A stretch of DNA of 64,000 nucleotides from assembly GCA_900708905.1 (NCBI GenBank), contig CAADRB010000026.1:1508639-1572638 (forward strand), in the 5' to 3' direction. The translations under genes and the position numbers were made by a program. The DNA comes from Hymenolepis diminuta. Taxonomy: Eukaryota > Platyhelminthes > Cestoda > Cyclophyllidea > Hymenolepididae. Shown here one piece after another: positions 35,411 through 50,369 of this stretch; within the stretch, counting starts at the first letter, position 1; every line of letters begins with the position of its first letter. The notes beneath the pieces are model-generated. The model saw only the letters and a program-made list of their open reading frames with translations, was not told the DNA's origin and did not search any database.

Positions 35411-38400
35411 AAACCCATAGTATCAGGTGCTATATGTATCACATGAAATATTAGACTGTATATTTTTGAAATAGAAGACAATTTTAATTGTAAACTAAGA
35501 GGCCACTAGCATTGCCAATGGAAAAGAAAAAGTTTCTCAATTTTTAGTCTGAGTGAAATATGTAACTTAGGGAAAGTCTATTAAAAGATAAAGGAAGGGG
35601 TGGAGTAAATATCGAGGATACGGTCCAGATTCATTTTAATTCTGAATTCATCTAATTATTTAATTTTCCTAAATGAATTTAGTTTTTATATTAAATCCTA
35701 ACGGATCAGCTTTCGAAAACTAGAACACATTGACTATTTGATTAAACGGAGTGATTAGTCGTGCCATCGCTTCTTTTTTCTTATAACCAACACCATCTTT
35801 TTAGAAGAGGCGGCTATTTACGTCATTTTCACCTACTTCTACCTTGTCTGATAGCGACGGATGACCATAAAGCACGAAATATCAAATGGCCATACTGAGC
35901 TCCCAGTTCGGGTGCGTGCAAACTCGTGGTTCAATTTGATCCAGCAAGGTTACGAGCCTATTTCCAGCACGCTGGAAGCTTCATGATGATTTACACTAAT
36001 TTATTCCCATAGAGAATTAAAAAAATCCTCCGTCATTTTTTTCACAGAAAAAAATTCGCTTTAGTTCAAATGCACAGACTGAGGATTTAGCGTATACTAC
36101 ATCTTTAAAAGTACAGACTAGTTAATTAGTGTTACCTTGTACTGACACCTAGTAAAAATACACTGGGTTGTGTCCAACATGAATCGGTAATTATTGCTTA
36201 GTCACAGGCAATAAAAATGACATATTTCTTTATCATTACGAGTAGGCTCAAAGAACACCACGACATTGGTTAAAATAAAATCAATAATGACCAACTTAAA
36301 ATCGTTTTATTATTATAATCACACAATAATGCAGTTCAACTTTATAATTATTCCTTACGGGAAAGTAAATGAAATCAAGTAAGCATAATTTAGTAAAGAA
36401 TAAGGGGTGGCAATCGAATATAGAGTGTCAGAAGGGTTAAATTTCAGATTCGGATTGTAGACTTTTCCCTCACTGGGTATTTCACTTTTCGTGTTCCAAC
36501 ATTCAAACCTCGGCCCCATGATTAAGTTCTTATCCAAAATTTCCAGTGCCTATTGACCAACAGTTTAGTTATTTTGGTTTATCTTGCAATTTCAATAAAG
36601 TTATTCTTTCGGAGGTCGGAAATAAAGATAGTGATCTTAACATAGCACCTATTGTTATAAGGCATGGATTTTACTTAACAACATTGTTTCAAGATTTAAG
36701 TATTGATAAAAATAAAAAGTACAGTGCTGATAAAATAAACAATTAAAATTTAAATGTTAAATTTTGCGTCTCATCAAATTTGTCGAAATTTAGCGTCTTA
36801 AACTAATAATTAAAGTATTTTTTTTAGAGTAAATAATTTAACACTATACTTAATTTCAATGATAAGTTATTAGCAAGGTAAAGGAAATACTCTTATTAAC
36901 AGAGGACCAATACTAAAAACATTAATGATGTGATATTTTGTCTCGGAAACACGAATTTTTTTGAATTAATAAGTTAACTCACTTCATACTTTCCTCAAAG
37001 CTAAGAGTAAGTAAGTTATTACATAACTATACGCGTAATAATGAGGGAACCTCTTAGGCATTTTTAATGGCGAAAATTTGGACATTATATCAGCTGAGAA
37101 GATTATTTTCTCATTTCCTGGCTTATATACCTTGTAGCGGATGCTACATCAATAAGCCGTTTTGATGCAGTTAGCTAATCCTTCTAACCAGTCCGGATAA
37201 CGTCTACCAGAATCTTCCATTATAATTTTGCTGCCAAAATTATCTAGACTGTTTCCAAAGCAGCGAGAACATGAAGGGCGTGGAGCTAAGAGGATTTATT
37301 GCTCTTTATGCAATGAGGTAGCGAGAATTTTATTTTATGTGTGTGAACAGAGCTCCGTATGAGATAAACTAGTAAGAATTTTTAAGCGAACAGAGCTCCT
37401 TATGAGATGTTGTCCACGAGCTTGGTTCTGCAGGGATAGTGACTGCTGATAGGCTGGAGGCCTCTGTAGGCGAAAGCCACAACCTCAAGTATGAAGTTAA
37501 AGGTAAGACTATGAACTGGGGAAGTGATTTTTACTAGAAAACGATTTGAAAGATCTGAACTGTTGATTATAAATTATAGACTAAAATCGTCATGTCTCAA
37601 TAACAAATAGGAACTCTGAGAAAGTTTAACAGAGAGAACATTGCACTGAATTTCGCGAGAATAGATGTCAGTAAGTGAATTAGAAATAATTCAATAAAAC
37701 GGTTCCGATCGAGATGTTGTAGGCTTTTCTGATGCCATTAATGTCACTCTTCATGACTAAGTTTGAGCTAGGAATATTCGATAGCAATGATGCAAAAGTC
37801 CTGTGAATCAACATTACAGAAGGTGAATTTTGTTGGACATTTATCTAAAATTTGCAAAAACGCATTGTGGGCGACTGATATGTTTTAATAAAAAATAATT
37901 TCCTAGAGTTTGCAAATCATCAGCTTCCCCTGATGGTAAGGAGGTAAATTCATTGACTTATTTCTGTTAGTTTCAAATCTAGAGAGTATCGAATAGTTTT
38001 GAAAAATCTTATTTAAATACGAAACTTTGCACATCTAGTCGAACGAATTGAAAATTACCCACAATTTATGGCGTCAGCTATGAACAATAATTTTGAATTG
38101 ATTTTTATATAAAATTAAATATTATTAAATTATTGTTCAGCCACATTGAACGAAAAAATAAGATACCATTAATTAGCGCATTACACAAGTATTGTTGAGA
38201 ATGATTAAAATTTGCTAATGAAATAAAGAATTGACCGATGCCCTTCTACACAGAATGTTACGAAACATTTTGAATATTTACTGATGTAATACTGATAAGA
38301 AGCCGAGAGTATAAAGTCTCGGAGTCTGTTTTCCTTCGTGAAATGATTGACGAACATCTTGAGTGTTTACAGCCTAATATCAATTAGAAGCTGCATGCTG

Positions 38401-41400
38401 GCCTGAATATCTAGACAGGTTCTCATTTGTCCAGCCGATAATCATGTTCTTCCAATGAATAGTCGAGATGAAAATCAATAAAGTGTATTTGAGTAATTAC
38501 ACACCTGTCTTGTCTCTTTCCGTGAGGTCAGAGTCAACTGTAGCCTAGCGATAAATAATAACGACAGAAACTAGGTTTTCTTGAATTTCGACAGTATAGA
38601 AGAGCCTTACGTCACAGAAATCCTAATTCGATATCTAAATATAATTACATCTACTTGAACCCTTCATTACCAACTTTAAACTGATTCTACCATTCTTTGT
38701 GTTAAGAAACTTTAATGATTTAATTGTAGAAAGTTTTATTTTTCTGTAGATAAAATGAAAGAATGACGAGAAAAGAGTTTATAAATAGGGGATTTTATCA
38801 ATTTAAACAAAAACAAGAAAGATTTTTATCAATGAGATAAGCAATTTTTGAGAAAATAAAAAATATTTACTTTTGATATCAGAGTCTGAGTAAGTAAAAT
38901 TCAGTTACTCATTTATGAATAGAAAGATTTATAAATAACTCCATTATTCGACTTGTGTACACAAAGATTGATTTAGAGCCAAATGATAGCTCAAACTGGG
39001 TTGAGCCGTTGCTGAAAATACTGAAGTTTATATTTAAAAATTCCTAGATTTAGAAAAGTCATTTGAGGGGGCACTGAGGGAAAGTGACTAGAACAACGGT
39101 ACGAAAGTGAAAATTGCAAATTCAGGTGTCTCATCTGGCTGTTGGAATGGGAGAAAAGTACACGCAGGGTTTTTGCTGTGTTTTGATATTTTTCGTCTGT
39201 AGATTATTTATTTTTTGCTTCTTGTTTTTGAAAATTGCTATTAATAGTCATATGGTTGCAGTAGTGATAATTTTACCATAGTTGCTGGCTAACCAATTGA
39301 AATCTAGGTATATGCCATTTTATAAGATGTACCTATTTAACGAACACATGTATGCGAATGTCAACCGAAAGGCCATTTTAAGCATCAGCATTTTGACACT
39401 CAACTATGATGTTGGAAAGGCAGTAACAGAGTCTAAAATTGGAATTTTTAAAGTGGAAGTATAAAAAACACTTTCATCATAAGCTTATGTCTTAATTTAG
39501 AGCGTATCCCAGAGTAGGCCTGTAAATCAAGAAGTTTATGAAATTTCATCTCAGAGCAGACATTTGTCCGATTGAGGAGTCATCACTTTTTATTTAATCT
39601 TGCGGATTATAAAGATTACTACATAGTTTTATTAACCATTTTAAGAAACAAAACATTAACCAATTTTTAGTAGCGAAAAACCAGGTAAATGCAGGGAAAG
39701 TTCAATAGACAAGTAAGGGAGAGGATTGGGATGTTGATGATGAACTAGAGAATCAAGTCAAATAATGAGAATACTTCTACTCGAATGAAACGTTGAACTA
39801 TTTACGTGGTCCACGTTTGCTGTATGAGGATAGATCACTGCGACATACTTTAATGTACTAAATTTAATATTCCAGAAATTGGCCCTAACATTCCAAAGTG
39901 GATTTAAACCCGAAATGAGGAGAGATGATTACCTAATTGACTAAACGGAGTATTTTCGCGGCACAAGATTAGAGCTTTCTATTGCTTCTAGGGTGGCCTA
40001 GTATCAAGCTACTAACTCCAGAATCTGGGATGGCTACCAATCCGACTACCCTTTACCGTCAAATTGCCTTTCCCATTGTACCTCAAAATCAGAAGACTGG
40101 GAGTACCAGAATACGTCCATTCATTTGGAGTACAGGAAGGCATATGTCTTTGGGATCTGTTTTACATATTTTTAACTCTTAAACAAAAAGGAGTTTCGGG
40201 AAAATACTCTGTGTCTTAAACTAAAGGTAAGGTAAATATCCTTATCAATCCAGTAGATGGCCAAAAATATGATGAGTAACATATCATAATTTAGTAAAGA
40301 AATCCCGATAGAACTGCTTCTTGAAGTAGCCGAAAGCAGCTAAGTTGGAACAATAATCAGGTGTCAAGCCATCTTTCACATGTTTAAAAATCATGTAACC
40401 AAATCACAATGACAGTAACCAATGATATTAAGCAAACTTAATCGGGAGATTGACTGAAATTCATTCAATTAAGATCAAGCTTATTCCCTCTGATCTTCAG
40501 CAAACTAATCTCTGCTAATAATATGATGTAGGAATAATAGCTAAGCTAACAGTAGACAATCAAAAATACGGAATTGAGATTAAAATCGAAATTATTGAGC
40601 AGCAAAGATTAAAATGAGATAGAGTTAGAGAGAGAGAAAATGAAATTCAAGAGAGGGGGAGGAATGGTAAAGAAGAACAAGACAAAGAATCCTGATGTGC
40701 CTAAGCTAACAGGGTAAGCAACAACTGATATGCCATACAATATGTAACTATGCAGGTTAACGACACGTGAGTACAAATTTAATGTTATGACGAAATTACA
40801 ATGAAAGTTGGGTGGAAAGCAACTATTTAATAAATTGAACGGGAAATCCTTAACGAATCAAACTGGGTAATTAAGTAAATTACTATTTTAAAAATAAAGA
40901 AATATGGTAATTAACCAGTATCTTTAAATGAGAAAACATGTAGGGCATTAGATTTTATATTTTATTTATGCTCTACACTGGTATTCATCTGCAGTTTCTT
41001 AAACAGCCTAAAGCTCTTTTTGAGAACCTGAGATCTTGAGGTTTGCGTAACGAATCATAGAGATACTTGCAGCAAAGATCCAGAGATCTTTATGGGCGGT
41101 TACCTCTCAATCACTCCGTTAATAAATACTCCATAGTATTCTTGTCAATTATATCACACGGTCATATTATTGTGTGGGAGGCGTGGAGGTCAATAGACAT
41201 GTTTAAAATGCTACAGGTCACGGGATCGAGTCTTTTCAATGTATATTTGGTGATGGGGATGGTTGACTACTCTGACTAACACTGATCAATAGATATTATC
41301 TTGTTTGGCTTATGCTGAATCGAATAATACCGAATCAGTTAACTAGATATTCTTATTTTATTCATTCCTCTAATTCGTTGTCTACTGATCTTTCTTATGA

Positions 41401-43922
41401 AGGGACTGAAGGATGAACAGATAAAGGGGTGAAAAGATCGCCGATGTGCTGGTGATGCAGAACGTTAACTGAAGTCATTTATTACTATTAACGTCTGTCT
41501 GATAATTAACCTCGTCTGAGATCTCAGAAAATTTCCCATTTTCAACTTTTGGTGTAAGAAAACAAGCTATCTTTTATGAAATAAATCCTTCTGCGCACAA
41601 ATATCTAATGTCTTTCTCTCTGGTATTTGCTCCATAATTTCTACTTGACCTACTTTTTCTCATGCACATAACTTTCAGGAGGTCATGCCGCCCACTACTG
41701 TGTCAGAAGCGAAATAATTTTGAGAATAACCACACAGTAAATATAAGTAAGACAGCTACTAGCATTGGACCATTGACACAGCGCATTCTGTCTGTGTTAG
41801 ATGTTAATCATTCGATAATCTTAGCGATAGAAAGGTAACAATACTCTTAATTTGAATATTGATAGAAAATTTCAGAATTGGGGAGGAAATAGGTATAATT
41901 CTTATCATAAGATCTAGTGAAATCATACAAATTTTATTTGATTTCAAAAGGGATTTAATAGGTGCTTTGAATTAAATATACGAGTGACTTCATAAAGATC
42001 TCTAGTCGTTTAAATGTTCCAGAATATGGTAATTTATCTATACCATATGAAGTTATAAAATGAATGTGGGAATAAAACAAACATTCGGAGACTTGAAGGG
42101 CTAATTCTTAAATGCCTCTGAAAACCCTTTTAGAATAACGGGCTAATAAAGAAATTTTCCTGCGAAATTTTTGTTTATTTACGGTGTTTGCATAGACCGA
42201 GTGGAGTCACTTGATTTCGCTCCTTTTGGGGTCAAAGATGACTCAGGCTATTTTCTTGCTTTACTTATGCATCCTGGATTAAAGACAGTCGGTTTTCATG
42301 CCCTTTTTCTAATTTTTCGCTTTCAATTTTCCTCTCTCGCTCCTCTGCTCTTTGTTCTTCCCCTCTTTCCAATTTTCATAGTCACTCAACAATATGGTCT
42401 TGAATCTTAACATTCTAGTTATTTATTTCTGGCAGTTAAGGGATTGCAAGGAGATGACCTAGCAGAACTTATCTGTAGCTCCTACATTCTGTTGATCCTT
42501 GGTTCTATCTTTTACAGACAGCTAAGTCTCCCTGTGATTTACAGAGCTAATTCGACTGTGTGGGTGTCCTTTGTTAGCTTAGTGAGACAACCACAGAATA
42601 ATGATCTCCGATCAGTGAGATCAAGTCAGGTATGAGTCAACAGTCTTGATACATAAATTCAGTTCAATATGATGGTCTCAACAGTATACTCATATTCGTT
42701 ATAAGCATTGGGATACTCCATACATACTCATTTCAATGCAAAAAATCATCGCATCGATCTGGACAAATAAATGGTTTATTTATTTGAATATTTTAAGTAT
42801 TTTATAATCAGGGATATTTAAACATTGTATAAGGTTGCTAAAAATAAGTGAAAAAATGTTTACTAATATCTGAAAAGATTTTTTAGAGTGAGTTAGAAAA
42901 CACCTGATAAGGCAATTTCACGAAACCATAAATAAACCCCAAAATAAAGGGGTGACATTAATGGATGAGGTTTTAGAAATTTCTGCAACAGTTGCAATGT
43001 GTCGATGGAGAAGTGATCAACGTGTATATCCTATAAGTCAGAAGTCACGTGATTAATACTCATTAGTGCACATTAAAGTGGTGAAGTTGGCTAACCCCAC
43101 TGGTTAATTATAATAAACAAAAGGGTTAGGTAAAAGTGAGCTCAACATATCTTTCATTTCCTAAACCAAGTTTGTTGAAAATATGTTTTAAGTGATTGGC
43201 TATCAATTTGTTAAGCTTAAAAGTATGGTAGACACACAGAGAAGTATGTTGAGGGATTTGACTTGTAGTTACCGAAAATCTACAGTGAAACTACCCTGTT
43301 GATATTAAGGGATCATTAAAAGTAATGTAGCATTCTTATAGATCACGCAGGCTTAAGCACAGCTCTACGATGACTATTTTCATTGATTTCACTGGATTGT
43401 ATGTAAGCAGTCATTTAAAGTTTCTAAGATCTATTCTATTACGTGACATGTATTTTCGAGATTGGAGAGACATTCCTTAGAGGTCTTTGGATCATTCTGA
43501 ACATATTCTTTTGTAATTATCTATCAGCAGTCGAACCACAGGTCGTCGGACTGTAGAGTTTGCCGATAATTTGGAACGTTCTTGAGCATTTTGATATCTA
43601 AAGATGCTACTTTTGTGTCATAAGTAAGAGCCCAAGTGATTTTTTGTACTTGGGGAATTTTACAGTTCAGTACAATTGCTTCCTACATTGTTCGTACTTA
43701 TTTATTCGATATTAGGTAATAAAGTATTTAAAAAGCTTTTCCATTAAGCAACACGTACTAAAAGAGCAATACATTACATGTTACATATAAGTCAACCAAA
43801 AGTTCATTTAACTACCAACCGATTGGTGAGTTGGTGACATAATTACTGATGCATTCAAGCGATATAAAAGATCATAAACTAACCCCAAACAAGATACCTA
43901 TTTCAAAAAATTCACATATGCG
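35411..43922. other. Long AT-rich spacer
   Basis: No supported gene in 8.5 kb. A short near-repeat (GAACAGAGCTCC-TATGAGAT) occurs at about 37346-37368 and 37387-37410, a period of roughly 41 bases. The region 42171-42640 (plus) is C/T-richer, with two open frames of 79 and 63 codons and no recognisable domain. A repeat-like motif at 43081-43108 resembles 2402-2430. Confidence 0.45.
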
Positions 43923-44855
43923 ATGGCTAAAAAGACCTCAAAAGGAATTTCTTCCATTCTTCTGAGATTTTTTCTCATCTCATCCAGTCTCTTTCTCCTA
44001 GTACGTTTAATTGTTCCCTTTCTCTAGCCGGCTCCTCCCTTTTTAGATTTGTGGAATATGTTTAACTGGTTTGGGTCTCTATTTTCTCTACCATGCCACT
44101 GGTATTGGAGTGGATCGCAATTTCCTCTTTTTGCCCGCAAGCATTACTATACTTGGAGTGTTTGTTTTTGGCACGGGAATAGTAGGATTAGTGTGCGTTT
44201 TTTATCAGTCGAAGTGTCTTACTGGAATGGTAAATTTTGCTTTATATTTACCAACACTCGTTTCAGTTTGTTGCAATGACACTTCTTGGCATTGTTTGTC
44301 AAGTGATTGCAGGAGCGGTGGTCCTGGCTTTATCTGACGATGTAAGTTTTTTATTGTTACTATAATTTGCAATAATAATGACGTGATTCCAGTTGGCAGA
44401 AATTGCAGCTGCCGCAATTTGGACTAAAGTCAGTATAGCAAATAATTCCACGGTGGATTTTGTTAAAGAAAATGAGGCCTTCTATTCATTCCAGTCCACT
44501 GTATGTCTTTATATTCTGCCATATCGAATTAATTAGATGAATTGTTGCGGTGCTAGTGGACCATCTGATTATGAAAAGGACACCAAGACACAATGTTGCT
44601 ATGATAACGCTTGCAGAGTTGTACCCGGAAAGGTTAGTTTTATCTGAAAGATTTAGCAACCATTCTGATATTAATACAATGATTAATAATATATATTTAT
44701 AACTATAGGGCTGTGTAGATTTTGTAAAGGACGTAGCAAAAAAATACAAAGTTCCCTACGGACTCATGATGATCATTTTCGGTGTCATGCAAATTAGTGC
44801 TATTGTATCTTCGATCGCTTGGGCTAAGTGGAAGAGAAAGCCCCTTCTTGTTTAA
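43923..44855 (+). CDS. Tetraspanin, canonical (228 aa)
   Basis: Complete gene of six exons in phase 0: 43923-44000, 44047-44229, 44267-44341, 44393-44500, 44537-44632 and 44709-44855. Introns are 46, 37, 51, 36 and 76 bases, all GT-AG. Membrane segments lie at about 14-41, 57-79, 88-110 and 197-219. TM3 has Gln-x-x-x-Gly in place of the common Glu. The large loop (about 113-195) carries the family hallmark CCG (Cys151, Cys152, Gly153), a second Cys pair (168, 169), Cys174 and Cys182, six in all, plus a potential N-glycosylation site near Asn129-Asn130. Tetraspanins organise membrane microdomains with partner proteins; in flatworms many sit in the tegument surface. The ATG is the first in frame and leads directly into TM1. 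I see no AATAAA within about 140 bases of the stop. Subfamily not assigned. Confidence 0.92.
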
Positions 44856-47800
44856 TTCATCGCGCAAAAATATCTACTAAAAACCCGTCATTTTGTGCAA
44901 ATTTTGATGATAGTATTTGCCAATTTCTTTGAAAGTAAATGAGTTGTAAATACAAAATATTAGAACTAGACAGATGTGGACTTTGTTACTAATCATGAAA
45001 ATAAGATATGCAAATTCAGTGAATGTGATACAGTTTAAAATTTCTCTTTCAATATTATTACCATTTTGATATGAAAGTAGCGTTCATCTTGCGCGTGTAA
45101 TGCCAAGGTCACTTTCCGTGAGAGATATCAAATTTGTTAAAATGTGCAAAATCGATTTAATTAAAAATTCATGAAATATAATTTAATGTCCAAATTTAGT
45201 TTTAGGCCATAAATGAACCGAAACAGTGTACATTTATATTTCCCGGTCTAACTTGAATCCTTGATACAATTTTTAACAAGTTTTGATAGGTTCTTATCAA
45301 ATTTGACTATCGATTTCTGTTCTACTGAGTGACTTCATTACGTGATTATCACCACTTCTCGCGTCCATTCATATAAGCTCAGGTGGCTTATTCGCGTTAA
45401 TATTGGTCAAGAGGACTTTGTTTCTTTCCCCCTACGAAGAGCTTTTGTACCTTGCCATATTTATGAGTACTTGAATATCTGTGTATGTGAGTTTCCATTT
45501 AGACTTAAGCTTGCGAACAGTACCGTTATTCATTTCTATGTACCATTCTAAATTTAATATATCTTATGTTTAATTCACTTCCTCAGTGTTCGATTCTTAT
45601 CATACTGTTTTATACCGTATAATTCCAATAATGCTGGTACTAGTGGGTAAAATTCTAAATACTCTAATCAAACTTAACGCTCTTAATTATTTCATTTACT
45701 GATGATTTTGGGAAGAAAAAGACACCAATCACAGTCTCAGTTTAGTCAGAAATATTTTTTAATTTAGCATCCTTCTCCATTTGTAAATCCCCTGAAAGCT
45801 CACTTCAATAAAAGCCCAAAATATTTTACTCTAACGCATTAACCGACCACTTTCAATAAATATACATATATATTAGAATGATAGCATATACGAAAAAAAT
45901 TAAGAGTTATTCAGAAATATTGCTACAGCATTTGATTTAATATAGAGCAATTTCTTTTGAATTTCAAATGCAGAATGCATCTAAATTCCGTGGGGCTAGA
46001 AATTACTACCGACAGATATAAAGCGTGGTAATTCACGCCCATCTTGAAGATCAACTGTTTTAATAATCCCACAAACATAATCTGTAATGGACAAGTTAAC
46101 TGCTTAGGCTGATATTAATGAAGGCTGATAGTCATGAAAATTATTTCTCGAAGGGACACATTAGTCTGAAATTTCTTTAATATTTTAATTGAAGGGATTT
46201 TGTAGAAATGGGAACAAATATCTCTTCTTGTACAGAGTTGGCATTTGACAGAATAGAAATAACAAAAATGTTAGTTTGCTATTTAATTTATTGCTGCTCT
46301 ACAATTTCCAAAAAATTAACTTTTTTTCGTATTTTATATCTACGAATTAAATAATCAGCTTACTACATGTCCATTTATTTAAAAACCACATAGATGATGG
46401 TTGGGAAAGGGTGTATAGTTTCCAATTTTGAAGAAAGAACTCTGGGAGACATTACTTTTCTGCATTATGACGTTTTTTTTCAATCTTACAGTTGTAATGT
46501 CTGCTTCTGGAAGTTTAATTAATGGAAAAAATTTTCTCTTCATTTCGTTGAACATGAAATGGTCAAATGAAAGTGTACATCTCTCAGTGAAAAAATTAGA
46601 AGTTCGATTGCGTGGCCAATTACCTCTTTACTCGCTTGATATATACGACAAGATTTTTTTTAAGCTAAAAGGATGGGAGTATTCGAGTAGCAATCAGTAT
46701 TGCTACTTTTGACTGAAGTTTTTGAAACGGCCGGTTAAATATAATTGCTAACCATCGTCCTCTTTGTTTCCTTTTCATACACTACGTTTTGATTGTCGTT
46801 TGCTATTATCTTCTAATTTCATAGCTTCTAATCGATGGAGACAGAGGTAAGAGAATGAGAAATACCCTTCTTTAGCTGAGCTTTAGAATAATTGGATAAT
46901 CCCTACCATGAATAATTCCCTGCTCCTCATGCTTTTGGTCTTCCGCAAGGGAATTTCCACGAAAATAAATCAACTTTGTCTCCTCTATCGGCACAAAATT
47001 TTCTAGATCAGAGACCGACTCACCCATTTGTCTTGGTCCTTATTCAAAGCGAACGGCAGTTGGTAAAATAAAAGCTTTAAACAGATATAAAAAAAATATA
47101 TAAAATATATATATGAAATTATAAAGTACGAAATAACGTATTATGGGCAAGTATTTAAAAGTAAGGGGATAGAAAGTTGGGTCACGAAACGTGCAGAAGC
47201 GAATATGAGCGAGCGAAGGTGACAGTCTTGTCACAATGGCTACTTCCGTCAAAAGCATTAAGGGGTTTAGCTCCTCGCCTCTCATTGGTCTACTATGCGT
47301 CTCTGTTGGTCCGAGTGTCGGTAAGTGCTTCCTACTGTTTAGTGAGATTCCCAGCTTTACTTACTTACAAATTTTCTTCAGCAACGAGCCTGGTGGCTTA
47401 AATTAGGATAATTTAAAAATAGGGAAACACAAGCGTCCCTTCTCTCCATTCGGAATGTAATAAATTGTGACAGGGCCGCTTCTAAAATAAATGAATTTGA
47501 GAAATGTAAAATTTTTGGTAAAATGAGCCGATAAAAACAAAAATGAAGTGTTTTTGTTATTTCAGAAAATTTTTAGCATTATTAATAAAGTTGTTGAACT
47601 GTATTAGTTGACAAATTTAATTTATGAGAAAGTATACGAAAATGAGAATCAGTAGATTGAATCAGGTAGAAACAGATAATTAAAATCAAGCCATCGAACG
47701 AATCTGACATATCTGAATTTTCCGTGTATCATATCTGATTCCTAAATTACAATGCGCCAATCAATGTCAAAAGGAGATTCACTAAAGAAGATGCTTATGC

Positions 47801-50369
47801 CACCTCGATATTCCTATTTCTTTTGATGACTAAAGAGAAGTTATTTAATTCTAGCTAAGACATTTTTAACACAACAGAGTTCACTAGAGCTCGTAAAATA
47901 GATGATTTGTTAACTAGTAGCATTTAAAACCTCTTATATGTAAGTCATTCACTCTAATTTTCGTTGAGAATGCCCTTAAATCAATGTAAGTTAAAAAACA
48001 ATCTGAATGCCAAATTAATTCCACAGGGGTAAACCTAATAACTAGATTGAAATAAGAAGCTCTTGCTATCGTCATTTAAAATTTGTGAGCATATTATGTA
48101 AACCAGTGGGACATTATTCAATCTTCACGTCTTTCAGCCGATCGTTACGGTTAATCCTAGCCAACAAGAGAGGTGGCAGAATATAAGTTTTCGTAAGGAC
48201 AGCTAGGGAATTTTGTAAATTGTCTGCCTTTTCTGGTTGGAAAAAAAACCTTTTTATTTAATTTAATATTTCAGCCGATTATTTCGACTTGAATAGTAAG
48301 ATGCACTTGCTCAGAATAACGCTTCCAATATACAGTCTATTTTTCATCGGCAGAAAATATATTTTCCGAAGGTCTGTTATGTTCTGAAGAGTCCCCAGAC
48401 TGGTGAAAGGCAATAATTAAAACTGACCCGCAGGAAGGTGATATATATATAAATCCGACTGCTTCCTATTATCTCTTCGCCAATATGGAAACAGCGGACA
48501 GTAAAACTGTTTTCACATACTTTGCTGTTTTGAAGTCGCTTTTGTAGTGTGTCATAAATTTTGTTTGCAAAAGTAATTTTAATGGGTTTATGGTTCAGTT
48601 CACATTAACAGTCTGCTATGAGAGGAAAGACTACGTGCTAGATATTCTTACAGCGTATTTCTGTATGGAATCGTTCTGATACGTCGTTTCATTGTTGAAT
48701 TGGTACCTGCTGTGATTCGAAACCGTATTCTACACTATGTGGTAATTCTCAGAAAATGACTTCTATTCACTTTCAGTTCGCCGTCCCTCTGGTCTGACAG
48801 TACCTTTCGTAGTTCTTAATATTGACATTGAATTAAATATCGAAGGTAGTCGAATTGGAATAGCAAACCCATTACACTTTATAAAAAGAGGATGAAAAAG
48901 GAAGAGAAATGGTTACTTCTAAGGAATTAAGTCCTTCTAAAAGAATTTATTTGTCTATAGTTGAATATGTGATTCAATATTTAATATAGGAATACATATA
49001 TATATTTCCAGCTGAAGAAAACTAATATTAATTTCTGGTAATATCTTATTAATAAACGTCTCTGGTGCTGTATTCTCCTGATATCTTTCTTTTAGACGAC
49101 TTGAAGCTTAATTTTATTTATGAAATGCAGCTCTGTAGTTTGTGATATACTATTTGATGAGAAATATTCTAAGTTTGGTAATTGCTGATCACTCATGACA
49201 GTTGATAAGTTTTAAAGTTAATCTCTTTTGCTTGAGTCTAACGGAAAATTGTAGGTGTTGACATGAGAAGAATTTTTTGCTGTTGTAATTTCGTACATTA
49301 CAACTCGCCAAATGGAGGAAAAAGAGAGGACAAGATCACTTAATTTGCTGAAAGAAACACTGACATCTCTACCAGTACAAGGTAATAATAACCATTGATC
49401 CTGAATTTGGCGACAACTTAAGGGGCTCATCAGTTGTGACAAATGAATTTTTACGATGATACTAACAATTGTTTAATCGCTAGCTAAGAGGATATTTTTT
49501 GCTAGTACGAATAAATTTCCATTCGGTCATTACGATAACCCTGCCCATACATTTGCAAATGGATGATATTTTCGAAGAATGACGCAAATGCATTCAGTTA
49601 AAACTTAGAGGAACTATGCTCTCATGAGAAATAATGCTTATTTTTATATTTTATTATTGGAATTTCATAAATTGACTCTGACATTTATAATTGAAATTAT
49701 ATCCGTAATATTTTAAGCCTATTGATGGGTTAATTTAGCTTTGTATTCAGTCATGTCACCCCAATTTATTAATATCTTGTTAAAGCCAAGAGGTACCGAT
49801 AGAATTAGCAATAATCTCCAGTTTAACAGTGTTTAGTTGAGTAAATATATGGTCCAGTGATTAAAAATACGGAAATCTTGGATGGGAGGACATTATAGGT
49901 ACTTTTACAATACAATATACGACTTTTACTTGTCAGGATATTTTGTCGAAAGAGTTAATTTCAATAGTTTTCATCTACTAAATGAAACATTCAATCTCTT
50001 GGTATAAAATTAAAGCACATTATGCTTAATTAAATTAGAAATTAAACCTCCCGGTTGCCAAACTGATATAAATATTTTAAACGAGCAGTTTAAAATCAAC
50101 TAGGGCCCACAAAAACTTAAATACATTTATTCATTTCTCAGTTAAGTCTGCCCAGCTCATTTTCTATGTGAGGAACAAGCTTAAATGGTTTTTAAGAAAT
50201 TCATATAACAGCAGTAATGTTATGTTAAACACTTGACGTGATGCCATCCACCAGAGTACAACCTGTGGACCAAATACGCACACATCCATACACGACCACA
50301 CCGTACAGCAACATGATCATACAGGATGTACAAATGGACTGGATCCTACAATGAATTCAAGTATTTGAC
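44856..50369. other. AT-rich spacer with scattered open frames
   Basis: No supported gene. An 81-codon open frame from an ATG at 46467 to 46712 (plus) has a hydrophobic start like a signal sequence, but no family or clear splice context. A GC-richer patch at 47160-47400 is open on both strands and looks like repeat or regulatory DNA, not protein. Short AT dinucleotide runs occur near 47100, 48445 and 49000. From about 50220 to 50369 the sequence becomes C- and A-rich (CACACATCCAT); it may be spacer linked to the adjoining rRNA relic. Confidence 0.45.

Noticed and set aside
44205..44417. Minus-strand frames at 44205-44417 and 44486-44749
   Set aside because: They are antisense to exons of the well-supported tetraspanin gene.
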